Part shown: positions 16,619 through 24,030 of the stretch, one piece after another
Layout of the letters: each line of letters begins with the position of its first letter
Position numbering within the stretch: position 1 is the stretch's first letter
From: Pseudomonas sp. GV071
Lineage (GTDB): Bacteria > Pseudomonadota > Gammaproteobacteria > Pseudomonadales > Pseudomonadaceae
DNA length: 64,000 bases
Assembly: GCF_003050835.1 (NCBI RefSeq)
Contig: NZ_QAOJ01000005.1
Location: 310,001 to 374,000, forward strand
Reading direction: 5' to 3'
The notes under the pieces: model-generated
Database searches by the model: none
Told to the model about the DNA's origin: nothing
Seen by the model: only the letters and a program-made list of their open reading frames with translations
Translations under genes and position numbers: made by a program

Positions 16619-17172
16619 AGGTGATCGCTGCCAGCGAAATCCGTGGCTCGGCCAGCACCAGCGACAAGGACCTGAAGGCTGCGCTGGGCCAGTGGTTGAG
16701 CAACCCGCCACGGCGTATCGACCGCCTGATCTTCCAGGCCCTGCTCGGTGCTGCGGCGCTGAAAGAGCAGGTGCGCAGCGACTGCGGCCTGTACCTCGCC
16801 TCCCGCCACCCCGCCAGGCCGACCATGATCGCCCTGCTGGAAGCGGTGTGCGTGCAGTACAAACAACCCAAGCCGTTCGAGTTCGTGAATAGCGTGAGCA
16901 ACGCCGCCGGTTTTCATGTGGCGCAGCAGTTTGGGCTGGAAGGGCCGAACCTGTTTATCGGTGCCGGGCCTCGGGTGTGGTCGCAGTTGCTGCGGTTGGC
17001 GCGGACGGATGTGCAGGCGGGGGTGATCAGTCAGGCGTTGTTGCTGGTGGTGGATGAGTGTGGGGATTTTTGTGTGCAGGGGGTGTTGCTGGAGGGGGAT
17101 GGGGAATTGGCTGCGATTAGCTTTGCCGAGCTGACCGCTGAGACCGCCGTGCAACACCTCAACCTCGCCTAA
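16615..17172 (+). CDS. Ketosynthase-like chain-length-factor homologue (short)
   Basis: A 185-residue protein resembling the ketoacyl-synt_2 family (chain-length-factor-like proteins of aryl polyene clusters). The segment FVNSVSNAAGFHVAQQFGLEGPN (split here as FVNSVSNAAG and FHVAQQFGLEG) is characteristic. There is no active-site Cys in the nucleophile-elbow position and no C-terminal half, so it cannot condense by itself. GGGAGG precedes the ATG, which overlaps the ketosynthase stop. From about 16930 the codons become G- and T-rich (GTG, GGG, TTG), unlike the rest of the operon. It is the last gene before the convergent repeat region. Confidence 0.78.
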   Translation: MKVIAASEIRGSASTSDKDLKAALGQWLSNPPRRIDRLIFQALLGAAALKEQVRSDCGLYLASRHPARPTMIALLEAVCVQYKQPKPFEFVNSVSNAAGFHVAQQFGLEGPNLFIGAGPRVWSQLLRLARTDVQAGVISQALLLVVDECGDFCVQGVLLEGDGELAAISFAELTAETAVQHLNLA

Positions 17173-17181
17173 CTCGGTACC

Positions 17182-17278
17182 GTAGGAGCGGCTGGGCGGC
17201 ATTCCGATTAGCCGCGATGCTTTTACCCTCAAAAACATCGCGGCTGAAGCCGCTCCTACAAGATCAAAAGCATCGAGG
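17182..17278. repeat. REP-type inverted repeat between convergent operons
   Basis: Outer arms GTAGGAGCGGCT (17182-17193) and AGCCGCTCCTAC (17248-17259) flank an inner pair AGCCGCGATG and CATCGCGGCT. A partial copy, GATCAAAAGCATCGAGGCT, follows. It lies at the meeting point of the two facing operons and may also block readthrough. Confidence 0.75.
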
Positions 17279-17280
17279 CT

Positions 17281-18282
17281 TCAGCCTCTACGTTTGGCCC
17301 AGGCGCCAAGCTCTTTCATCAGAGCGCGTTCTTGCAACGCAATCCCGCGCAACGCATCCGCAATCGGGGCGAAATTCGGCGCTTCGGTTTTACTCCGGCT
17401 AGCCCGTACACATGCCGAGGCAAACTGCCGCCAGTTGTCGCCAATCGCGGTGAGTTGCGCCGAGGCTTCGCGCAAGTTGGCGTCGCCCAGTTTCTCCCCC
17501 GCTTCCTGCAAAAAGCTCGCGTACATAAAGCGGAAGCCGGCGCCGCCGGTGCCGATTTCTTCCTGCATGCGCACGATATGGGTGAGGTACAGGCGGTTGT
17601 ATTTCACCTGGCTGGGGTCGAGCTGTTCGACTTTGCTGGCCAGGTGCTGAATGCCGCGAATGCCGATCCACGGCAATGGCATGCCGTCGAGAATGCGCGT
17701 GGTGGAGAGCACGCTCTGGCGGATCAGTTTGTTCCAGTCCTGCGCAAGCGGCACATCGTCCAGCCAGTACATCAGGCCCTTGGCCGCCAGAGCGCCTTTG
17801 GCGAAGCGGGCTTTTTGCAGGTCTTCACTGGCGCAGCGCACCGGTTCTTCAAACACCGGGTCGCTGATCAGGTAGTCATTGCCTTCACGGCCATAGGCCA
17901 ACAGGTTGTGGGCGTTGAAGTGAAAGCGCATTTCTGGCGGGAAATACGGCAGCCAGAACACCGAGCTCTGCAGGCCGGCCAGGCGACCGCTGTCCAGGGC
18001 CGCGTCCAGGGCCAAGCGACCCTGCTCGGGTTTACCGAAGGTTTGCGTGTGCAGCGTGGCGCCCAGGCGTTTGCTCAGGGTTTTGATCAGGTGCTTGGGC
18101 GGCATGCGATAGGCAATCAGCGGCATGCCGCTGAGTTTGACGATGGGCAGGTAGGCAAACGCCAGGCCCGAGGCCAACCCGAAGGCCATCGGCTCGCTCA
18201 TGGGCAGGCCGGCATGGGTCAGCAGGCTGGCCATCACGCCGCTTTCGCAGTGGGCGCTCTGGCGGTGTTGGAAACTGCTCAT
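17281..18282 (-). CDS. BtrH-domain acyltransferase-like protein
   Basis: A 333-residue protein with an N-terminal BtrH-like domain. The segment SAHCESGVMASLLTHAG, followed by SEPMAFGLASGLAFAYLP, matches the family pattern and Cys12 is the likely nucleophile. BtrH transfers an acyl chain from a carrier protein to an aminoglycoside in butirosin synthesis, so this protein may move an acyl group from the cluster's ACP to an acceptor (inference). The start at 18282 overlaps the stop of the upstream small gene (ATGA). It is the last gene of the minus-strand operon. Confidence 0.78.
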   Translation of the reverse strand: MSSFQHRQSAHCESGVMASLLTHAGLPMSEPMAFGLASGLAFAYLPIVKLSGMPLIAYRMPPKHLIKTLSKRLGATLHTQTFGKPEQGRLALDAALDSGRLAGLQSSVFWLPYFPPEMRFHFNAHNLLAYGREGNDYLISDPVFEEPVRCASEDLQKARFAKGALAAKGLMYWLDDVPLAQDWNKLIRQSVLSTTRILDGMPLPWIGIRGIQHLASKVEQLDPSQVKYNRLYLTHIVRMQEEIGTGGAGFRFMYASFLQEAGEKLGDANLREASAQLTAIGDNWRQFASACVRASRSKTEAPNFAPIADALRGIALQERALMKELGAWAKRRG

Positions 18283-18689
18283 GCCTTGTCCTTGTGTTGA
18301 TACTGAGTCAGGTCGGCCAGCGGCAAACCGAAAGCGTCGGCATAACGGCCGAGAATCGCCGGCGACAGGCGCTGATACACCGTCGGGCGAAAGTGCCGGC
18401 GAATCCGCCATTGCCACAACCCGGTGATCTGCGCGAGCGCCGGTTCATCCAGACGGTAGCGGTACATCAGAAATTTCAGCGGCGACAGCTCACCACGCTG
18501 CCAGGCCGCATTGGCATCGGCAGCCAGGTCTTCCAGCTCTTGCACGGCCAACTGAGTGGCGTAGGCCTCAGGTTCCCAGCCATCGCTTTGCGAGCCCTGG
18601 TAATGGCCGTTGGCGTCTACCGCGTAGACCAGTTTGCTGTGGCCACCGTAGGTGGAACTGTGGTCTTGCGGCACCTCATCAAGCTTCAT
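18279..18689 (-). CDS. Hypothetical small protein with HTH-like C-terminus
   Basis: A 136-residue protein I cannot assign to a named family. The C-terminal half (about 75-128) has a helix-turn-helix-like pattern: LDEPALAQITGLWQWRIRRH, then a second helical pair around LSPAILGRYADAFGL. The N-terminal half is polar, with HSKLVYAVDANGHYQGSQSD resembling a beta-hairpin. The start at 18689 lies inside the end of the KAS III gene, and the stop overlaps the BtrH start, so it is fully embedded in the operon. It may be a regulator or a small structural partner of the biosynthetic proteins. Confidence 0.65.
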   Translation of the reverse strand: MKLDEVPQDHSSTYGGHSKLVYAVDANGHYQGSQSDGWEPEAYATQLAVQELEDLAADANAAWQRGELSPLKFLMYRYRLDEPALAQITGLWQWRIRRHFRPTVYQRLSPAILGRYADAFGLPLADLTQYQHKDKA

Positions 18690-19836
18690 TGCCAACCACC
18701 GTCAGATGCATAAAGGCACTGGAGAAACGCCCGCTTTCGGGCACGTAGCAGAGCAGGCGCTGGCCGCTGCGCAGGCGGCCGCCGTTGAACAGCTCTTCGA
18801 GCATGATGAAGATCGACGCCGCGCCGGTGTTGCCCTTGCTGGTGAGATTGGTGAACCAGCGCTCCTGCGGGATCGGCAAGTCGGCGTTACGCAGGCCGAC
18901 GGCCAGACGCTCGCGGAAGAATTCCGAGGAATAGTGCGGCAGGAACAGGTCGATCTCGTCGGCATGCAGGCGACGCTTGGACATGATCCGCTGCAGCGCC
19001 TGCTCGACGGTGTATTTGACGATGTTGTCGTTGAGCAGTTTGACGTTCTGCTTGATCGCCATCACCGAGTGGCGGTTGCGCCCGTCGGCGTCATAGCGGC
19101 TCCACCCCTTGAGCTGGCCGTCGACCATATCGGCTCCGGCATACATGCAGGCGGGCATCTGGTCAGCGAAGGAATAGATATCCAGCCAGTCGATGCGCAG
19201 GCTCAGGCCTTGGCGATTAGCCTGCTGTTGCAGCAGAACGGCGCCGGCGCCGTCGGAGAGCATCCAGCGCAGAAAGTCTTTTTCGAAGGCGATTTCCGGA
19301 TGGTTTTCCAGCTCGTCGACACGGCTTTCGTATTCGGCGTTGAAGTTCTTCGCCTGCATCAGCACCGAGGCCACTTCCGAACCGCAGGCCACGGCGTTCT
19401 GGCTTTCGCCGCTGGCGACGCTGAGCCAGGCGTATTTCAACGCGCTCATGCCGCACAGGCAGATACCGGCAGTGGACACCACCTCGCACGGCGGGTTGCC
19501 CAGCTCGCCATGCACCATCACCGCGTGGTTGGGCATCACCTGGTCCGGCGAGGAACTACTGGCCACCAGGCAGTCGAGCTGGTCGAGCTCGAAACCGTCG
19601 CCGGCCAGGCCGCGAATGGCTTCGGCGCTGACCTGGGCATTGGTCATGCTTGGCTCGCCGGTAGCCGGGTCGATCACGTAGTGGCGGCTTTGAATGCCGT
19701 TGCTGCGCAGCACCAGTTTGCGAGCCCGCGAAGGCCGCGCACCGACCAGGCCCAGGCGCGCTTCCATGCTGTCGTTGTCGACGGCCTCATGGGGCAGAAA
19801 GGCGCTGATGCGGTTGATGAATACGGGTTGAACCAC
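18679..19836 (-). CDS. darB: DarB-like beta-ketoacyl-ACP synthase III
   Basis: A 385-residue KAS III-type enzyme of the kind found in dialkylresorcinol clusters (ketosynthase/cyclase, DarB). Candidate catalytic residues are Cys126 (STAGICLCG), His301 (LPHYSSEFF) and Asn336 (SKGNTGAAS), matching the Cys-His-Asn triad of FabH. DarB enzymes join two fatty-acid-derived beta-keto acyl units head to head and form a cyclohexanedione. It starts with GTG preceded by AAGGAAG. The stop lies inside the following small gene. The next gene upstream, the DarA-like aromatase, strengthens the assignment. Confidence 0.8.
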   Translation of the reverse strand: MVQPVFINRISAFLPHEAVDNDSMEARLGLVGARPSRARKLVLRSNGIQSRHYVIDPATGEPSMTNAQVSAEAIRGLAGDGFELDQLDCLVASSSSPDQVMPNHAVMVHGELGNPPCEVVSTAGICLCGMSALKYAWLSVASGESQNAVACGSEVASVLMQAKNFNAEYESRVDELENHPEIAFEKDFLRWMLSDGAGAVLLQQQANRQGLSLRIDWLDIYSFADQMPACMYAGADMVDGQLKGWSRYDADGRNRHSVMAIKQNVKLLNDNIVKYTVEQALQRIMSKRRLHADEIDLFLPHYSSEFFRERLAVGLRNADLPIPQERWFTNLTSKGNTGAASIFIMLEELFNGGRLRSGQRLLCYVPESGRFSSAFMHLTVVGNEA

Positions 19837-19913
19837 GGTACTTCCTTTTCGATGCTTGCTCGAGTCACTTCAGGGCGCGCGCGGCGGTGCCAGCGGCACG
19901 GCGACGGCGCTCA

Positions 19914-20831
19914 TCACTCACCAGACGGGCCGGCAAAGTAGGCTTTCTGCCGCTGGGTACGGGCCTTGAACACCGGCGCCAACAGCTTCTTCAGAACGGC
20001 GCCAAGGGGCACCACGGTAATGATCAGGCACAGCAGAAAGACCACATACACCACCAGCCCCAGGCCACGGCGCAGGCTTTGCTGCGGACCGATGGCGGCG
20101 AGCAGGCGGCTCCACAACTGGAAGCTGCGGTTGCCGACGGTTTCGCTGCCGATCAGTTTTTCGTCCACCCGCACCGCGCCCAGGCCTTGCAGCATGGGCT
20201 CGGTCAGCGGTAGTTGATCGCGGTTCAAGCGCTGCGCAATGGCCTCGCCAAAGCGGCCGGATGCAGCGATTTCGGCGTCATCGATGCCGGCACGCGGCAC
20301 CCAGCTGTAGGGCTTTTGCCGGCCAGTGAACATCCACAGCGGGGTGCTCAGAAAGCTCGCGGCGGTGCCACAGGCATCGGTCAGGGCGACGTTGTCGAGC
20401 AGGCGTGCGCCGAGTTCGTTGAGGCGGGTTTTGAGTTTTTCCTGGGCCATCAGCCACATGTTGCGGCAGCCAATCACCGTCACCACCGGCGTATCGCGCA
20501 ACAGGCGCGCGGCTTCGGGCGAAGCGAGAAAGCTGGTGATCGGCAACGAAGGCGTGAGGAACCACACCTGGTAGGCCAGAATGATCAGGTCGTAACGTTT
20601 GTCAGGATCGACCGCCAAGGGTTTCAGCGGCTGCGGGCGCATCAGCACGGTCTCCGGGAATATCCGGAAAAAGCTGAGAAACGGCCAGGGAAAGGGGTAA
20701 GGTTGCGCGGGCTCAATGGCCAGACAGTCCACCTGAATGTCGCTCTGCTGTTGCAGCGGGCCGCACACGGCATTGACCAGTCGGCTCAACTGCCCTGTCT
20801 GCGAATAGTGAACCACCAACACCTGACGCAT
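19914..20831 (-). CDS. darA: DarA-like aromatase (dialkylresorcinol condensing enzyme family)
   Basis: A 305-residue protein with a flavodoxin-like N-terminus. VLVVHYSQTGQLSRLV at residues 4-19 has the phosphate-binding loop of FMN-binding flavodoxins, and PVVTVIGCRNMW lies near residue 150. The family is annotated as dialkylresorcinol condensing enzyme DarA; its members are thought to oxidise a cyclohexanedione to a resorcinol. A C-terminal membrane helix (about 257-280) followed by basic residues predicts a membrane-bound enzyme, fitting a lipid substrate. It is the first gene of the minus-strand operon, with darB 77 bases downstream. Confidence 0.75.
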   Translation of the reverse strand: MRQVLVVHYSQTGQLSRLVNAVCGPLQQQSDIQVDCLAIEPAQPYPFPWPFLSFFRIFPETVLMRPQPLKPLAVDPDKRYDLIILAYQVWFLTPSLPITSFLASPEAARLLRDTPVVTVIGCRNMWLMAQEKLKTRLNELGARLLDNVALTDACGTAASFLSTPLWMFTGRQKPYSWVPRAGIDDAEIAASGRFGEAIAQRLNRDQLPLTEPMLQGLGAVRVDEKLIGSETVGNRSFQLWSRLLAAIGPQQSLRRGLGLVVYVVFLLCLIITVVPLGAVLKKLLAPVFKARTQRQKAYFAGPSGE

Positions 20832-20869
20832 AACGCGCGCAATCCTTGCATCACAAAAGTGCCGGAATT

Positions 20870-21316
20870 ATGCCACACCGAAATCATCCTTCTGTAACCA
20901 AGCTGGCCAGATCTGCCGGCTTGTTCCTGTTACTCGTCGGGGCGCAGGCCGTGGCGGGCGACATTGTGGTCAAGATCGATGGCGTTCAGGCCGAGGGCGA
21001 GTTTGGCCTGGCCTTGGTGTTTGCCGAGCAGCAGGGCTGGCCGCCAACGCCGCTGCGCGAAGTGCACAGCAGCGAGCGCACGATACGCCTGCGCAACCTG
21101 CCGCCGGGGCGGTATGCGCTGCAGCTGTTTCAGGACAGCAATGGCAATGGCCAACTGGACCTGAGCCCGCGTGGCGTGCCATTGGAGCCGGTGGGATTTT
21201 CTGCCAACCCGGCGCTGCTGATGGGTAAGCCGACGCCATTGAAGTGTGGGTTTGAGCATGGAAGCGGCGATACGGAAGTGCAGATCAAACTGCAATCACC
21301 GAAGGCCAAACGCTGA
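20870..21316 (+). CDS. DUF2141 exported protein
   Basis: A 148-residue protein with a signal peptide (hydrophobic stretch about 14-24, likely cleavage after AVA-G near 30) and a DUF2141 domain. Typical segments are GEFGLALVFAE, LPPGRYALQLFQDSNGNGQLD and LEPVGFSANP. The DSNGNGQLD loop could bind calcium. DUF2141 proteins often lie beside pigment or lipid genes, but their role is not established. It is divergent from the darA-like gene and shares its upstream region, so it may belong to the cluster. I chose the ATG at 20870; no clear ribosome site precedes it. Confidence 0.75.
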   Translation: MPHRNHPSVTKLARSAGLFLLLVGAQAVAGDIVVKIDGVQAEGEFGLALVFAEQQGWPPTPLREVHSSERTIRLRNLPPGRYALQLFQDSNGNGQLDLSPRGVPLEPVGFSANPALLMGKPTPLKCGFEHGSGDTEVQIKLQSPKAKR

Positions 21317-21323
21317 ACGAGCT

Positions 21324-21412
21324 GTTGTGGGAGGGGCTTTGGCCGCGAGCTTTTGATCTCATGCTGCAAAGATCAAGAGCATCGCGGCTGAAGCCGCTCC
21401 TACGGACCTGCC
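21324..21412. repeat. REP-type inverted repeat
   Basis: Imperfect arms TGTGGGAGGGGCTTTGGCCG and CGGCTGAAGCCGCTCCTAC enclose GATCTCATGC...GATCAAGAGCATCG. It is the same family as at 17182 and 37187, and lies between the DUF2141 gene and blc. Confidence 0.72.
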
Positions 21413-21426
21413 TACAACAAGACGAG

Positions 21427-21987
21427 TTACTTCTTGATCGACCCATCCGGCGTACGCCAGATCAGCTTGCCGGTTTCATAACCTTGGCCTTTGGCGACAT
21501 CCAGCAGTTTGTCCTTCATGCCGGGCTTGAGTTCAGGTGTACGCGACAGCAACCACAGGTAGTCGTGGTTCGGGCTACCGACCAGCGCAGTGGTGTAGTC
21601 GTCATCCAGGTACAGCACCCAGTATTCGCCTTTGGCGACGCCCGGCAGCACATCGCTGACCCAGTTATCGAAGGTCACCCAGAGCTTGTCGGTCTTGCCC
21701 TCGACTTGCGGCACCGCCTCGCCCTTGGCTTCCTGCCATTTACCTTCAAGGGTGCGGCAGCGATTCAGCACACCAACCTTGCCATCGGCCTGCAGGGTGT
21801 AATGGGCTTCGGATTGCGCGCAGTCGCGCTGGAAGAACATCGGCAGGCGCGCCGCTTCGTACCAGGTGCCCTGGTAACGTTCGAGGTCGACCTTATCCAC
21901 GGTTTTGGGCGGCACCGAGCCGGTACCCGAATTGGCGCAACCGGCCAGCAAAAGCGTACTGGCGCACAGCGAAAGAAAAAAACGCAT
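21427..21987 (-). CDS. blc: Outer-membrane lipocalin Blc
   Basis: A 186-residue bacterial lipocalin. The lipobox LLAGC gives a lipidated Cys17. The lipocalin signature is YQGTWYEAARLPMFFQ (near 39-54), with the second conserved region YWVLYLDDDYTTALVGSP and the C-terminal LLSRTPELKP. Blc proteins sit on the inner face of the outer membrane and bind lysophospholipids or fatty acids. A small lipoprotein gene lies 13 bases upstream on the same strand. Confidence 0.93.
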   Translation of the reverse strand: MRFFLSLCASTLLLAGCANSGTGSVPPKTVDKVDLERYQGTWYEAARLPMFFQRDCAQSEAHYTLQADGKVGVLNRCRTLEGKWQEAKGEAVPQVEGKTDKLWVTFDNWVSDVLPGVAKGEYWVLYLDDDYTTALVGSPNHDYLWLLSRTPELKPGMKDKLLDVAKGQGYETGKLIWRTPDGSIKK

Positions 21988-22000
21988 AAAACGTCCCTCC

Positions 22001-22255
22001 TTATTTCAAGCCATGGCCCGCGAACACCACCACTTTGTCGCCGGCGTATTGAATGCTGATGTAGCGCTCTTTATCACCCCAGGTGCAGCTCGACAGGCCC
22101 AAGGCGCCCGAGCAGTCGGAGGGAGTACCGAGCAGGTTTTCCACTTCGGCCTTGTTCATGCCGACGGTGATTTTCGAGTAGTTGTCCTGATTGACCTTGC
22201 TGCAGGCAGTGATCAATACGCAGACCGAGAGCAAAAGGAAGCGACGCAGGGTCAT
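22001..22255 (-). CDS. Small lipoprotein (SmpA/OmlA-like, DUF3862)
   Basis: An 84-residue lipoprotein: signal peptide with lipobox ITAC, then a BamE/SmpA-like domain with VNQDNYSKITVGMNKAEVEN, LLGTPSDC and a Trp-Gly strand region. Such domains occur in outer-membrane assembly factors and in many small proteins of unknown role. The ATG at 22255 follows TGGAG; the frame continues upstream without similarity. It is probably co-transcribed with blc. Confidence 0.85.
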   Translation of the reverse strand: MTLRRFLLLSVCVLITACSKVNQDNYSKITVGMNKAEVENLLGTPSDCSGALGLSSCTWGDKERYISIQYAGDKVVVFAGHGLK

Positions 22256-22312
22256 GAAAAAACTCCAAGGCAGGGAAAGGGGGCAGGCGACGGGCAACTG
22301 CCTGCTTGGACG

Positions 22313-22915
22313 TCAGAAGCCGGAACCGGGCTCCTTGAGATAGGAAATTTCCTCAGCCGTACTGTCGCGGCCAAGTGCCTGATTACGATGAGGAAAACGC
22401 CCGAAGCGGGCGATCACACGCTGATGACGTTCAGCGTAGTCGAAGGTGTTGACGAAGTAGGCACGCTCTTCCTCACCGACCTGCTCCAGCAAGCCGCCGA
22501 ACAGCTCGATAGCCAGGTTCTGGCTGGCGAGGTCCTCGTGGTGTTCCAGCACCAGGTACACAAAGGTTTGCTCCAGCGGTGCCAGCGCCTGCTCCCAGCC
22601 GGCAGCCAGACCACGGGCGACCAATTGCTGGGCGCCCGCGTCGCCGGAATAGGCGAAAGGGCTGTCGCGGTAAATCATCCGTGGCAGCTGGTCGAGCAAC
22701 AGGATCAGCGCCAGCCAACCCTCGGCGGTCTCGGTCCAGGCGTCCAGTTCACCCGCCAGCGCTTGGCGCACCAAAGGTGCAAAGTACTCGCGGGCGTAGT
22801 CGTCCTGGCTATCCTGCTTGCCGAACCACAGGCCTTGCTGACCGGCCGCCACCTCGGCCACCGTCTCACCGGGACCAAACCACCAGTCCAGCAACGGCTG
22901 CCAAGGGGCGCTCAT
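22313..22915 (-). CDS. DUF924 family protein
   Basis: A 200-residue cytoplasmic helical protein of the DUF924 family. Family motifs include WWFG, WLALILLLDQLPRMIYRDSP, AFVYL-like ETFVYLVLEHHEDL and RFGRFPHRNQALGR. The fold is tetratricopeptide-like and the biochemical function is not known. It lies only three bases downstream of the fbp stop, so it is very likely in one transcript with fbp. Confidence 0.88.
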   Translation of the reverse strand: MSAPWQPLLDWWFGPGETVAEVAAGQQGLWFGKQDSQDDYAREYFAPLVRQALAGELDAWTETAEGWLALILLLDQLPRMIYRDSPFAYSGDAGAQQLVARGLAAGWEQALAPLEQTFVYLVLEHHEDLASQNLAIELFGGLLEQVGEEERAYFVNTFDYAERHQRVIARFGRFPHRNQALGRDSTAEEISYLKEPGSGF

Positions 22916-22918
22916 GGC

Positions 22919-23929
22919 TTAAGCCTGATGGTAGGCAGTGACGCGCTCGACTTCTTCCTTCGAGCCCAGGTACACCGCCACACGCTGGTGCAAGGACGTC
23001 GGCTGGATATCGAGAATGCGCTCCAGCCCGTTGGTGGACACACCGCCCGCCTGCTCGACGATGAACGACATCGGGTTGGCTTCGTACATCAGGCGCAGCT
23101 TGCCCGGCTTGCTCGGCTCACGCGAGTCGCGTGGGTACATGAACAGGCCGCCGCGGGTGAGGATACGGTGCACGTCGGCAACCATGGCCGCGACCCAACG
23201 CATGTTGTAGTTCTTGCCCAGCGGGCCTTCTTCACCGGCCAGCAACTCTTCCACGTAACGGCTGACTGGCGGCTCCCAGTGGCGCGAGTTGGACATGTTG
23301 ATGGCGAATTCGGCGGTGCTTTCCGGAATGCGGATGTCGTCGTGGGTGAGCACGAAGCTGCCCAGTTCGCGGTCCAGGGTGAAACCTTTGACGCCGTTAC
23401 CCAGGGTCAGTACCAGCATGGTTTGCGGGCCGTAGATGGCGTAGCCGGCGCAGACTTGTTTGGTGCCTGGCTGCAGGAAGGCCTGCTCGTCGAGGCTGTC
23501 GTTCTGGCTCAGGTACTCGTCCGGGCAACGCAGCACCGAGAAGATGGTGCCGACCGAGACGTTGACGTCGATGTTGGAGGAACCGTCCAGCGGGTCGAAC
23601 ACCAGCAGGTAGGCGCCTTTCGGGTATTTGCCGGGGATCTGGTAGGCGTTGTCCATTTCTTCGGACGCCATGCCGGCCAGGTGGCCGCCCCATTCGTTGG
23701 CTTCGAGGAGAATCTCGTTGGAGATCACGTCGAGCTTCTTCTGCACTTCACCCTGCACGTTTTCGGTGCCCATGCTGCCCAGCACGCCACCCAGGGCGCC
23801 CTTGGATACCGCATGGCTGATCTCTTTGCAGGCACGCGCGACCACTTCAATCAGGAAGCGCAGATCGGCGGGAGTGTTGTTGCTTCGGGTCTGCTCGATC
23901 AAGTAGCGGCTGAGGGTAACGCGGGACAT
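22919..23929 (-). CDS. fbp: Fructose-1,6-bisphosphatase class I
   Basis: A 336-residue class I fructose-1,6-bisphosphatase, which removes the 1-phosphate from fructose-1,6-bisphosphate in gluconeogenesis. The metal-binding motif [12 protein letters not shown] lies near residues 111-122 and the sugar-phosphate binding region [21 protein letters not shown] near 257-277 is complete. The length is normal. It is probably co-transcribed with the DUF924 gene. Confidence 0.97.
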   Translation of the reverse strand: MSRVTLSRYLIEQTRSNNTPADLRFLIEVVARACKEISHAVSKGALGGVLGSMGTENVQGEVQKKLDVISNEILLEANEWGGHLAGMASEEMDNAYQIPGKYPKGAYLLVFDPLDGSSNIDVNVSVGTIFSVLRCPDEYLSQNDSLDEQAFLQPGTKQVCAGYAIYGPQTMLVLTLGNGVKGFTLDRELGSFVLTHDDIRIPESTAEFAINMSNSRHWEPPVSRYVEELLAGEEGPLGKNYNMRWVAAMVADVHRILTRGGLFMYPRDSREPSKPGKLRLMYEANPMSFIVEQAGGVSTNGLERILDIQPTSLHQRVAVYLGSKEEVERVTAYHQA

Positions 23930-24030
23930 GGACGGCTCCAGAGGGTTTGAAATCCCGCGCAGTTTAGCGCGAGTCTGCCAGCAATTCCTCCTGTCAGACC
24001 CAGGGGCTGTCGGGAGAGTTCAGTACGCGT

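Noticed and set aside
12799..20831. Complete aryl polyene or flexirubin gene cluster
   Set aside because: The typical ketoreductase, thioesterase, ammonia-lyase, AMP-ligase, acyltransferase and glycosyltransferase genes are absent, so only a reduced, DarA/DarB-centred system is supported.
21905..23950. 681-codon open frame antisense to blc, the DUF924 gene and fbp
   Set aside because: It spans several well-supported opposite-strand genes and intergenic gaps, with no recognisable domain.
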